A DNA stretch of 64,000 bases, from the NCBI GenBank assembly GCA_964019695.1, contig OZ026515.1:35914994-35978993 (forward strand), given 5' to 3'. This document shows, one piece after another, positions 9,505-22,900 of the stretch. The translations under genes and the position numbers were made by a program. Under the pieces are notes generated by a model. That model did no database searches, was not told the origin of the DNA, and saw only the letters and a program-made list of their open reading frames with translations. Every line of letters begins with the position of its first letter. Positions within the stretch are counted from its first letter, which is position 1. Source of the DNA: Loripinus fragilis (Eukaryota > Mollusca > Bivalvia > Lucinida > Lucinidae).

Positions 9505-10821
9505 TCTTATATAATGGAAAATGAGTTTGGGTTATTAGAAATGAACATTTACAAAAGCCCGTCAAGCTGCTTCAACTACTTTTGGCACAGCAAGTAATAT
9601 CTGAAATCTGGATTGAAAAAAAATCATTGTTTAAAATTTAATCTAGAACACTGAAAGGTTATAATAATCATGAGTGTGAGGGTGGTAAAATCGTAACTAA
9701 TTTCTCACTCATCAATTTAAACATGTGTTTTGGGTGCTCTTAAGAACTGTCTCCTTGAGCCGGTTCTTTGGAGTACCCACAAGTTATAGTTTGTTTGAGA
9801 AATAAGAAAACAAAGTTTCCATAACGCACTCTTATCTAGAGGCCTGATCATGATGCTTGTCCAGTAATGACAAATGTTGATCAGGATGGACGTATAGAGT
9901 TTTCGCCCCACACGCATGTTATAATTTTGTCAATTTTCCTGATGGATCTATTCTAAGGCAATGATTCTGTTGCAATTTGTTAATTACTTTTTGTTGCTCC
10001 CATAGTATGTGGGTTGCAGATGTTGTGTCCGGATTTTGTGATATATTTCTAGTTTTGCAATCACCTTGCTGAGGAAGAAAGGTTTGGTTGCTTAAATTTA
10101 ATTAAATGTACTTTCTTTTTGTGTTTTGTGTTTATCTATGTTCAAATATCTCTTACTCCTGGTGCAATCAGTTGGTCTGTGGTCAGTGGGTGTGTCTGTG
10201 AATTTTTGTGGTCATATACTCAATCACTTTTTGATTTACAGAATTTAATATTTAATAAACTCCAAGCGGTTTCTATATAGCTGAGGCCCAACACTTAGTG
10301 TTGATGTTACTGACTTGTAATGAAAATACATTTAACTACCGTTTATATGGCATAAAATACTGCTAATGTTTCTATCTATGCCAAAGGGTCATGCCAATGC
10401 ATGTGAAATGAGATTTTGGCGCGTGTTAAACGAGTATACCTCTACCAGGTAAAATAAGTGTTATCAATTTTCACAAGAGAAACTTGAAAATGCGTCAGCC
10501 ATGATAAAAGTATAAGAAGTTATTGCTGTCTCTCTGGAGTTTTAGTAATGATGTTTATCATCAGCTAACCTAAGCGAAACACTCAATCATAAGACCTTAT
10601 GCGCGTCCACATTACACGAGCCTCGTTGTAAGAAGCCTGTTGAAGCCATATGCAAAACACTAAGGCACAAAACACATACACATTGTAGCAGTCTAGTCAT
10701 AGCCATTGTCCGTTGCCACATTATTTTTTAGTATTATCACATGCATATGGGCTTTCTCATATAATTAGAAAATTGAGCATCAAAAGAACAACTATCAATG
10801 AATGATCCGAGTCACTCTCTG
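9505..10821. other. Region downstream of the NRF-6-like gene, including its presumed 3' untranslated region
   Basis: The last coding exon ends at 10822, so the 3' untranslated region should occupy the right part of this stretch (minus strand). No strong polyadenylation signal was found. A short hairpin with GTTCTT/AAGAAC arms sits at 9729-9782 and is related to the one at 12845-12893. No gene seen. Confidence 0.5.
9729..9782. repeat. Imperfect hairpin, related to 12845-12893
   Basis: TTGGGTGCTCTTAAGAAC pairs with GGTTCTTTGGAGTACCCA around a short loop. The downstream AACAAAGTTTCC-type flank is also partly shared with the copy at 12.85 kb, so the family is longer than the hairpin. Confidence 0.6.
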
Positions 10822-10944
10822 TTAACTTTTCTTCTCTCTTTTTAAAAGCACTTTTTCGAGTCCCATCATAGGTGATTCAAAAGCCAGCGAAACGACAAAG
10901 GCAGTTGCAAAGGTTAAACACAAATGGCCGCAAAACAGATACAC
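10822..10944 (-). CDS. nrf-6-like: NRF-6-like gene, exon 16 (last coding exon)
   Basis: Residues 707-746 and the TAA stop (10824-10822). It holds the last membrane segment, the family-typical E-S-P motif (FESPMMGLEK) and a basic tail LLKREKKS. The acceptor is CTTTCAG. A 239-base MITE ends 23 bases upstream of the exon, so the branch point may lie within inserted DNA. No convincing AATAAA was found just downstream. Confidence 0.92.
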   Translation of the reverse strand: MYLFCGHLCLTFATAFVVSLAFESPMMGLEKVLLKREKKS

Positions 10945-13900
10945 CTGAAAGAAATAAAAAAGAAATATGAGCCGCGAATTGTGATTTCGAACAATGTGGC
11001 ATTTTGACAGGTTTAGATCCGGACAAGCATGTGCAGCGTCCTCTTAAGCGTAGAAACTCGAAATGATGTTCATGCAGTAGCTTAACACTAATAGAATATT
11101 CAAGCGACTAGCCAAGGCTCTGATCAGACTGCGCGTATGCGCAGGCTGATCCGAGCCCTTGCTGGTCGAACATACCACATTGTTGGAAGTCTCATGTCAC
11201 GGCTCATATATAGAGCAAAAAAGTATGTCGTCTCTCTGAATTGAGACATATAATTTCTATATCTATATGCTTATGATGGAAAGTTAAAAGTCTATTTGTA
11301 TAATATTAAAAAAGAATTGAAACATACACTCACACAAACTTCTAAGCGGTCACCTAGCTATTCCAAAATTTCGACAAAATTTGTATTCATTTTTGCCTAG
11401 TTTTAATTTCATGTTTTGACAAATTGTATTGATAGATGTCATACAAAAAATCATTCCATGATGTTTCACGTGAAATTAATGAAGAACCAAATGCCCGTGT
11501 TAATAGGACAAATACATGGTGATTTTAAGGTGACCGCTTAGAACTTTGGGCAAGTGTATAGTTCGATTTCAAAACAATTGGTCGGAAAGACACGTTCTTA
11601 TTTGGCAATATGTTTTTATATATAGAAAAGCATTAAGCCTTGCAAAAATGTGTTATCACTACACCACTATTTATTTATAAGCCCCAGTGCATGCATGTTT
11701 TGATATCAATGTTTGAGTCTGCTGACTTTCAAAAATATTAGATCATATTTTAATGATCGCCATTTTAATATTGTTAACTAGAATAGGCTTACTTGATAGA
11801 AGGGCCTATCACACTTATTTGCACTTACATTACTTACGTGCTACACACAATACGCAATCATTGTGATAAATATGACTATCCTTTATGAATTAAATGATAT
11901 ATTGTATATAATATATTAAGAGCCCTAAGACAGATTTTCAATATGTTTAAACTAAACCTTTTTACTCTAAGGTCATATTAGTAATCAAAAGCATTCGTTT
12001 ACACCTACCCACCATAAGCAATCTTTGTACTAATTATGAACAACCTCCATCAGCATGAAAAAGGAGTTCGCGTCACGAGTTGCTAGACAGATTCTAAGTT
12101 TGTCTGACTTTTCATTCCTAGGTCATATACGTGAAATCTCAGTTTTATGCTGCACACCACAGGCAATCATTTTGCCAAATATGAACAACCTCTGTCAAAA
12201 ACATAAGATGAACTCAAATTACTAGCTGTAAAACAGATTTTCAGTACATCTGACTTTGACCTTTGACTCTAATGCCATATCTGTGATCTAAAAATCTTCG
12301 TCGTAATCTACACACTGAAGTAAGCCATTGTGCTAAATATGAACACACGTGATCATAATATGAAAGATGGGTCCACGTTAAAAGGAAAGCAGACTGGTGA
12401 ACAGATCTATGGGCAGACAGACAAATGATGGACTGATTACAATATATCCAATTTTTAATAAAAATGCAGATATAATTTTAAATTTTTAGCAATCAGGTGC
12501 TTCTAAAATATGTTGTGTATACGTTAAACTCACCGCTTCAAAGTCTGAGAATTCTATAAGATTTCTTCTACTGAGATAGTAGGTTTCCATGACTACAGGA
12601 TGGACTAAATAGGCTGTGTATGTGAGCCTTGACAGAGGTATGATCCCCTTCCAGGACAGCAAAGTATTAACCCAACCTGAAAAAAGTAAATATGGACCAT
12701 CTCATCACAAAATTGTACATATCCAAAATGCGTAAAATCATTGTTTGAATGTGCATGCGCAGATATTACATAGGTCAATATACACACATTTTGTGAGCGT
12801 AAAATTGTGAATATTTTCTTACCCTTCAGTTTTCACATATGTTTTGGGTGATCAAAAGAACCTTCTCATTGAGAAGGTTCTTTTGAGTACCCACAACATA
12901 CGTTAAGGTTGAGAAAAAAGAAAAGTTATCTTCAATTTCAAACTAATATCTAGGGCCCTGTATTCATTGTGGCTGAGCCTCCACTACGTCTACACTTTGT
13001 GCATGTAAGCAGTGAAGTTCCTGAATAGACTGAATATATGCTGCATCATATAAAGTGAATTGTATTATCGATAAAGCCTGCACAGTATACATGACTGACC
13101 TAGATCCTAGTTTGCAGTTGTGGCTGGCCCTGTAATTGACAACTCTATAATATGTGGCCAATTGTTGAATATTGTACTCGTACATCCTCAAATGAATGGA
13201 ATGTCCCATGCTGTAGCATAAACATGTCATGTTAAAAGTTAGCATGAAAGTATGATAGCGAATTATGCTACATTTTTCGGTTTCTTATGCGCAGTTAAAA
13301 TGTAGTATAATTATGTCCTATATCAATCTGAAGCTAGTTATTTTGCCTAGGTTAAATGGTTTAGATGTGCGTATTCTCTCACAAAAGTATTGTTATTAAA
13401 CTATTGAGGGTTATCCTGGATCAGGTGTGGTGCTAGATTGCATCGATTCCTGATCTTTGCCACCTTTCTTACTTTTATAGGAATTATACAAAATGAGTTT
13501 TCCATTGAATTATACTCATGGGTGAAAACTTATAGAAGTATGCTTGAATTCAAGACTTAGGACTGACTTTTAAAATCAAATTGGTTTAGTGTTAGTAAGT
13601 AGTTTTATTATAGTGACATCTGTAAAAAGTGTACACTATAAACATCAAATAGTGTGTCTAATAACACCTAGTCGCATAGTGCCTAAATTCACTTAAAGCA
13701 TATCATATTTTATACAAAAGGAAGAGTTCTAAGGACAAAATAAGGTGTAGTTCTCTTCTACTATGTACTTTATGATTTGATTAGCTGGTCATAATGTATT
13801 TTTAAATAATAGTATTTTCACTTATGTACACTCTGCTATACCTATTTTAATACCTATGGTCGTATGGTGTTTGGTACATGGATTATCTTACATGAGTGCT

Positions 13901-16900
13901 CCTGTTTTATTGAATATCTTTAACAAGTTGGGGAAAAGCGATAGAATGTGAGATTTGTCGAGTATTTTATCGCTTTTTCGTAACGACTTTAACGAATTTA
14001 ATAATACAAGAGCATGAATGTTAGATTCTAATTATCTTATGACATTTAGAATACTTTGAAATCTTATTTCTAGGGTAAAAAGTTAAGATGTTGTCATTTT
14101 GTAAACAACGTTGGTCAACGTTGTTATGGACGCAATTTCATGACATTACCAAAATCTGTAAACCCCTAGTGGTTTATAGATTTTATTGCATGTCGTTATG
14201 TCACCCACAGACGCGAGGTCATGTGAAAAACAGTATTTCAATATATATTACCAGTGATGAGAAATATTGCATGTACCTAATTTCTGCTCAACTTAAGAAA
14301 GTGTTGCTTAATCTGTCCGTGTTTTTTATGAAAGTTACAAATATACTTACCCCCATGTCCAGTGGCACAGGCAAGTACTACCCAAGACATTGCTAGACCC
14401 CAAGCTGTACGATTCGTAGCATTATAGAAAGCTGAAAGGTCGTTACTAAGTACTTTCATACCAGATGAGTCATATAGTCCATACAAAACAAGCAAAGCTA
14501 TAACTGCCGCAGTAGCCCATCCAAGCAGATTTAAAATCTGAAACATAAGGGTGTATTATAAGGCTAGAAGTGCAGGCTTTCAAACAGTAGTAAATCTTGG
14601 TAACACATGGCCCAAGGGAGGATACATTTACATAGAGGCTATTTATTTTCGTGTGGTGGATACCAAATATATTTAATTGAGTGTGTTGAAAACATCAGAA
14701 TTTTCACGAGTACACAGCACAAGTGAAAATTCTAATGTTTTCACCTCACGAGATGAAATATATTTGGTATTTACCGAAAAAAAATGATCTTTTTTATTTT
14801 ATACTTTTTATAGGCTACATGCAATGTCTCTCCCACTGAAAAAGGAGGTGCTGAAAATGCAAAAACGAACATTTGTAGCAAACCCAAATAATTGTGGTAC
14901 CAAAATATTTGTCACGTTCTGACTAAGAAAATGCATACCCGCACTAGATGTTTTCATTCACAAATAAGAAAGTTATGGGCGTTTGAAGTTCTAAAATGAA
15001 ATGCATTAAGTGAATGGAAAAGTCACAAGTCATCTAAAAATGCTACAGTGAAAATATAGGCTGATATCAATCACTAGTGACTGATATCATATCATTTCAC
15101 TAGTGATTGATATCACTTTTATTTGCTTATGATATGCATTGATTTCACTGCTAAGTATAAAATAAATTGAGTTATCAGTTGCTTGTTTTAAAGATACATG
15201 TCATTTCTTACAGAATGTCAATGGTTCACCCTGCATCTCTATCAAATCCAGACAACAAACTGCAGGAAAGCTTCATGAACAATACAAGTGTTCAGCATCC
15301 AGTCCAAATTACTGAGTAGGAATCAACGTGATGACGTCATACTGAGAATCCTGGATATAAATTGCATAAAGTTGTCAGCAAGAAAGTGTCTCTGTTGAGC
15401 ATGTGTATTACAACAGGTGCAAACATTACCCTCACAGAATCGTTGCTGCCCACTAAACTTTCCCAGATGCGTACAAGGTGTTCAAATAGGACATAAAAAG
15501 GGGGATGGGCGTTTCGTCCTTGACAAGAGCCAAAAGAGGCAAAGGAGCTCAGGGTTGATACATGTAATTGCTGCAAAATGTAATGAGTAAAGTGACAAGG
15601 GCAAGAAGTCTTTAAGAACATATTTATCTTGGCACATACCTTCGATAACCAGACCTTCACAACCCAGATTACCAAGTTCATTTGTGCATCTCCTTTTTGA
15701 GGATACCAGAAAGTAAGTAAGGGTGCAAAGATCAGGAATTGATACAATCAAGTACCACACCGGACCCAGAATACCAATAGGAAACTGACAAACACACAAT
15801 TATACACCACCATCAGCCCTTTCCCAGCTGGTGACCACAAGGCACAAACAAACAGACGCACACAAAGGCATAACAAACACAAGACAGAAAAACATAAAAG
15901 CTCCACAAAAGAAATACTGCCTTGGAATGGTCAGTGAAATATTATACTGGAGGGCTTTAACCGGTTTCACGGTGCCAATCTCACCCTTAATTCAGATTTG
16001 GATCAAGACACATAGATATTTGGTTTGCATGAAAGACCCCCACTTTATCAATGCATCATCTCCCAGAAGATATAAATCAAGATATGAAAAGGTGATAAAG
16101 CAAAGATAAAAGCTCATATCTGACTGAGAGGAGACTTCAACCTAGCATACATCAATTCGACTGACAGCAGCACTAAAGGTTCTGCCACAAAGCCAGCTCT
16201 ATTCAACCACTTAAGTAACAATACCACAGGCAGGTTTCTCCAACAGCTAGTATCTCAACCAACAAGGATTACTCAAAGAACATAAACCACCCTTGATTTG
16301 TTATTCTGCAATCGCAGCTCTATTGCCAACATAGTAAAAGTAATACCCCACGTCACAGACCACGAAAATGTTTATGTTTACAAAAGGCATTGAAGCCACT
16401 TTGTGCCCATATAAGACACACAGCCACCAAAGAAAGTCTTTTTTTACCAGTAAGTAGACCACGACAGTATCAAGGAAAGAATAAGTACACCCCATATAGA
16501 TATGTAAGACATGATATAACTTGGTAGGACAAGGGAAAAAATGTTGAAGCTCAAGGTTCAGTGCTAATGCCTGGTTTAATTCTTGTTGCTGTCATTAAAT
16601 TTACCTTGGGTATTTTGATTTTACACTCTGTCTTGTATAGAATATAGCCAGTGAAGAAACCGACAACATAAGGCCCTATCCTGCAATATGGCTTAAAGTA
16701 GATTTCTTCAAAATCTGCGCCATTTCTGAAAAGAAAATTAAAAGGTGCAATGGTGTCTGGATTTTTACAAATATACATTAAATTTTCAATATTGGAAATT
16801 AAACCAGAAAAAGAGAAAAACTGTTGTATGATTCTGCATTTTAACTCAGACCCAGTATAACCAGATTGGTCACTGATGGAAATACAAAGATATGTTGTCA

Positions 16901-19900
16901 TGGCTACATTTTAGCGCTATTTAAAAGTACTACAGCCAATGAAATTGATTTTGAATAATAAGTTTTATCATCTTTTAGGTGGATTTCTGATGAATTTTGG
17001 CTAAAAATAGCTAAAAAGGTACCTTGGTTTCTTACTGAGAAGAATAAACTCTCAATAAAATAACAATACACTCTTTTGGATAACATAGTGAGCCATTGCG
17101 TTTTGAAGAAAAATCACAGATATACAGAGAAATAATGGAGATATGATTTTTTGAACTTAGTCTTTCGTCAGTCTTGAACGCTCAGCCAAGACAACATTTT
17201 CCAATATATACCATTGACATAAAATTAAGCATATTGTACTTCCAATGACCAAGAAAAAATTCATTAGTCTACCATACTTATTTTGAGTCGAAAATCGAAA
17301 TTTTGGTATTCCAAAACTTAATCATTGACCCAAAAGAACAGGTTTTCTGGGTCAACTCTCAGTATGCAAAATGCCTAACTTCGATGCTGTGTACAAATAA
17401 CGGATAGGAAATGGCTAAGTTTTACAGACTTTTTAGTCCAATGTTCCCTCCAAAGTTGTTACAACAAAGTCTGACATGTCGGACGATCTGGTAAGGAGCT
17501 TTTTGAAGGCGAAATGTAAAAAAAAATTGGTCATCAAATGTGTTAGTGAAATGCAATTCGTGCAATAAGTTTGTTATTTGACTGTCTAATCTGTCCAAAT
17601 TTGCTACAAAATATTGCTTGGTGATGTGAGAAGAATTGTTGTGGCATTTACAGACGATAAGATCCTGGAAACAGGATTCCGGGCCATTATCTCTAGTGCA
17701 GCCTAGTCTCAAAGGGCAAAAATTCGTCATTATTTAAACTTATTCAAATTGCCAGAGCCATACAGATATGCCTTTGTGATTTAGCATGGTTGATTATCTG
17801 CAAACTTTGACAGACAGTCAGCAAAATCATTCCTGAATTTTGGAGAAAATCAAAGTTTTGGATTATGGAAGTGTTTTAGTAGGTACAATTCTCACGTTCC
17901 TATGACGTCATCAGGATTTGTAGAGTTTTATATTACTGGCTTTTGGATAGTAGAACAACAGTACTTTTTAATGAGCAATAAATTATATTTTTAAATGATC
18001 TTCCGGTAGAAATTAGCAACACAATCAAAATATGCTTAACTTTATGTCATTAGTTCATACCTGTATGTCAGTGACCAGTCTGGATATACTTGGTTCGAGG
18101 TTAAAAATTTCATTTTTAATTACAATAGGTGGATATGACATTTTATCTAAATAAGAATACGAGCTGTGTTGTCTAATTACAAAAACGTGCTATAGCTGTA
18201 TACTAATATAGTAATTCCACAGTTAAAATAACTCTATATAGCAATTGTTGAAGAGCATGTAGGTTTACGTATTGCCTAGTTGTAAACCGTGTATGTAGGG
18301 GTTTATCTTAATACGACCCATATGCTGTTATTCCCCTGTAATAGATTAATGATTAATGTAGGTAGCAGTCACAGGACACCATATCCTGAAATCCTCAAAG
18401 GAGTAGTTGTTCATATTGAAAATAAATTTTATGGGTACTCAGTAAAACAGCCCAAGGCTAAGGTCCTCTCCCTTTGTGCTACTCCCAATCCTGATATTAA
18501 CTAATACAGATAATATGTATCCAGTTTATTGTACATGGAGAATGATCATAAATGTTAGGCCAGGCTTTGTCAGAATGGGATTATGATATGTGTAGAACTC
18601 AAGCACTTGCCATGTTCAGATTATACACTGTGCGTTACTAAAATGGTACAACCTTTAATTGAGGTGTTTAAAATAGTCCATACATATCATCCTAATAGAC
18701 TTCTATATCCCATGTTGTTAATATTATCAACAAAATAAATTTCTTGATTGCAAATACTGGGTTCCCAAAGATACTCTTATTGACTTTCCGTTAATGATCT
18801 TGAAATGATGGTACATATCATGTATACAAGCAGCAAAGAACAAGTGAAGCCTGCACGTCCAGTCAGCTTCACTAGGGCCATTGCTACTGTCACACTCAAA
18901 TTGGCATAAAAGTATTGGCCTTGCTACAAAAGTTAGCATATATGTCTACCAGATGGCTGCACATGTGTATCTAAACAATGATATTATGCATATACGATTA
19001 GTATCAAAATATCATGAGGTAGCCAAAATTAATACTCACGCCTGAAACATGTTGATTCCAATATGACGATTACTGGAAATAATTCCAGTAGCAATAAAGG
19101 GTATCAGTAATAGTACACCACATGAAATTGCTCCTAATAAAGATGAACTGAAACAAAAACAAAATATACTGAACGAAACTTCTAAACCGCCAGTTACCAC
19201 AACACATTTTTTCAATATAGCTCATTTATTATTAAACTGTTTGACATGATATTTAACACAGTATATTTGGGCACATGTATCCGTCGATTGAACATAACAA
19301 AGTTGGATTCAATAAGGATGTTCATTTATGCGTAACGATAGAGTACTTATACCTGTTTTGCACGTGGCACACGATGCTAAATGTTTTTTTGCCTTGTGTA
19401 TACTCGCATTTTTATCGACAACTATCGGACAACTTTATTTTATCACAAAAATAACAACGTTTGGGTTGTATGAGTATAAAGTAGAGGGGTCGGGCTGGGG
19501 GTTCAATCGAAATAGGGGCCTCGCTGAGACTGATTCATAATTTTTCACAAGGTTTGGCATGTTTTGATAGAGCTGACAGTTTACACCACAACCAGTTGGT
19601 CATTTTTCATTTTTGCACTCGAATGACGAGAAAAATCGACAAAAACTGAGTATTGCGTATTTCATAAAATGTCCTGTATAGTCCACCATACTTTGGTGTG
19701 GTGATGCACGAATGCTGCATTGGAACGTCGGAAGTGTCGAGATTGATATGCAGTACACGCTTAATGGGTGACCGATGTTTCAATAATTTTGTCAACTAAA
19801 AACGTTTCATCGCCATAAACACATTTCTGTGTTCTTTTAGGCCATATGGGCCTCCATAGGAGCACTGAATTGCATGAAAATTGCTACTTTATATTACTAA

Positions 19901-22900
19901 ATCAACACGATAGTGTTCAATAATGTCCATTTACATCACCAGAAAGTTCCAATAATATTGTGGACAAAAACATGTCATCTCCATAAAGCTGTTTTATCGC
20001 ATATGGGCTTCGATAGGAACATTTTGGATTACCTGAAAATTCCTACTTAATAAAAGCGAAACCCAAAAATGTTCAATAATGTCCATTTATAACACCATAA
20101 AGTTGGTGTTTTTCACTTTAGGTCCCTGGAATACTTGATTTTAAGCGATGAGTTCAAATTTTAACGTTTCTGTGAAAATGCAATGGGATGCTGCCTCTAT
20201 ACAGTCTATCAATTGAGCATGTTAATTTCAAATTATGAAAATGAAATTTTGACAGGTTCAGTTTAATTGATTTTTCCATATTGAGTTCAAACTGTAGCCA
20301 TTTATGTATCATATATGTTAAGATATTAGAGAAAATATTGAGTGGCGGTTTAGAAGTTTCGTTCAGTATATTTAGCGTAACCATAGTTAAGCTATCAAGT
20401 AAAACTAGCTACAGCCCTTATGCGGAAGCTACATTTTATCAAAATCTCAATCAATTACTTTTGTACCCAGTATGGTCAAAAGGCATATCACTATTAAAAC
20501 ATATTTAGTGCAAGTATACATATATATTTTACAAGCCAGAATAAACTCAGTTAAAGCATAAAACACAGCTAATCCTTACTTAGCAACTCATTTCATTTTT
20601 ACAATTCAGGTGCTCCTTTTGTGCCAAAGTATGCTCATCCTATCCTATTCATACTTCTATCTGATTAACGCTGTAAGGAAAGCTGCATGAAAATAGTTGC
20701 TTGAAGAACATTCTTAATCGTAGTTTTCAAGTAGCATGTATCAAACAAATTATATACAGCATATGTTTTTGAAAATTGTACTGTAATTCATATGATTAAC
20801 AAAATACTGTCAATATGTTTTTGTCACATAATTTTTGACGTATAATACTGGTCGATCTCCGTTTGATTAACAACAGGAATTGTTATATGTCTCCTATAAA
20901 AGACCCCCTCTGGTTGGCTGAAACTAGCTTGCACTGGTTGTGACAAATCTTGATGTCAAACAGTGATGAGCTAAAGACAGGTAACATCACTGACAGAGAG
21001 CTAAAAATAGATTGAACTAAATCTAGCCCAGGTAACATGAAGTTTTGTCACTGCTACCCGAGAGCTAAAAATAGATATTGCAACACTGACTGATTTCTCA
21101 TGTATATTTCACAGGTAAAATATTTCAATTCAGAATTTGTTCATTTTATGAGAACAGCATTTAACCCATTTATGCCGAATGGAATTTCACACCGTTATCA
21201 ATTGGAACAGTCCAATTCTGTTTTAAGGGGTGTTATGTGGTATTTTTAATTTTTATTCAAGTTTTAATAGAAAATTATGCAAGCCAACAGTGGAGACCCT
21301 GATCAGACGCCACATTCTGTAGAGTCTGATCTGGGTCTGCACTATTTGCCTATGTCCCACAAAAAGGATGCTAGGCATATATGGGTTAAAATGCAATAAT
21401 TTTGCTTATCTCATAAGAGTTGCAGAAATTTGGGAAGTATATTGTTGAAATAATCTTCCTAGGAACATTTGACGTGAGTAAATTTATAAATATGAAAATA
21501 AAAGAGAGACAGTGTCATATAACAAAACAATTGGTGCATTCATTTTCGGTTAACATCAGGATTAGTCAACCCTCAAAAGTGATGCTCACCTCGGATTCGC
21601 CTCGGTTAACATCACTGTTCTCGGGTTGACAAATCCTGATGTTAACCTCAAAAGAATGCATCAATTGTATAATGTATGTGGTTAAATGACTCACTAGTAT
21701 AGAGGTATGAGCATTAAAGGACTCAATACGTAGAATTGCATGTCATTTGCGAGGTACCAACTCCAACCCATGCACTGGAATATATAATAAAACAACAATA
21801 TTACATCTAAAGCGTCAAGGTTATCATTAAATTATAGTTTGACTAGGTAGGCTGTTTCCAACTTTTTTGTTCACATTTTGGGCTAAAGAACTGGATAACA
21901 ACCCAGTCTAGGAAAGAATTGTGGTTAGAGTTTCCAGCATAATAAAGATCAAACTGCCAACCTACACATTATTTCTAGCATTTCCGAAACTTGGCTGCTT
22001 TATGCAACAATTATATTTAACCTTGTCCGAGGCTTTAGTGTTCAAACAAAGCATAACTGGTGTTCTTAAGATGTGCCCCATATTTGATTTGAATTATTTG
22101 TTAGTACAGCGGATGTGCATATTGTATGTAGTTTTTTTAAGCTTTGCTTCCAGTTGATATAAACATCCAGCTCTAGTAACTACTTACTACTAAATGGGCC
22201 GCGACGCAAGAAAAACTGTCTTCAGGGTTTCCGACATAGCGAGACTCAAATCAGTCTGCTCAGCTACAGATACTAGCTAGAATATTGAAAGTTCGCTTGT
22301 ATCAAGCCTGGATATAATACTTTACAATAAGCGAAAGACAAAGGCGCTGCTCAGACTGCGCGTATGCGCAGGCTGGTCTGTGCCTTTGTTGTTCGCAAAC
22401 CACCGAAGACAGGTTTTCTCGCGGCGATGCCCAAATATGCTAAACCAAGAAAAAGCATGCTTTGAATACAGTTTAGATCCAAATTAGTTTGCTTCTGATC
22501 CCAGTGTTCATTACTTCCAACTTAGCCTATAAATGCATGATAATAACTAATAAGTGCAAGATGATTATAAAACAATTTCAGAGGAATGTAGATTAAACAG
22601 TAAATAGTGTGATAAAGGTTAGACTGTCTGTTTTGTGTTTTGCTTTTAATTTCACAATTTGCTGTAAGTTTTGATTTTCAAAGTTACAAAATATAATAAT
22701 ACAATGACGTAAAGTTGTAATATTGCAAATGCGCCATTTTACTTTCTATGATAGCTATACAACCTTTGTACTTAGATATTTATAAGCGTTTTATAATCCT
22801 AGTATAATTTATAACATTTTGAAAATCTCCAGCAGAGTTAACTAGCTAAACCTTCGGTAGATTGACCACCCCATTGTGTCATTGTACTGTTATACTCATA

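Larger units (their letters stand above)
14538..16604. other. Intron 13 of the NRF-6-like gene
   Basis: Holds a foldback element (14660-14775), a small palindrome with CACTAGTGA words (about 15063-15116) and a minus-oriented family F repeat (15712-16112). Open frames here are repeat-derived. Confidence 0.5.
19148..21694. other. Intron 11 of the NRF-6-like gene
   Basis: Contains a degenerate tandem duplication (about 19841-19945 and 20000-20105, sharing AATAATGTCCATTTA and CATATGGGC words), a family C MITE (21161-21389) and the foldback element next to exon 11 (about 21498-21680). Confidence 0.5.

Noticed and set aside
15337..15799. Minus-strand frames of 105-136 codons
   Set aside because: They largely cover the family F repeat, whose translation recurs in other copies. 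They are repeat-derived, not a host gene.
17422..17730. 102-codon minus-strand frame in intron 12, as an extra NRF exon
   Set aside because: The exon 12 to exon 13 junction is already in phase and completes the conserved sequence; this frame has no family motif.
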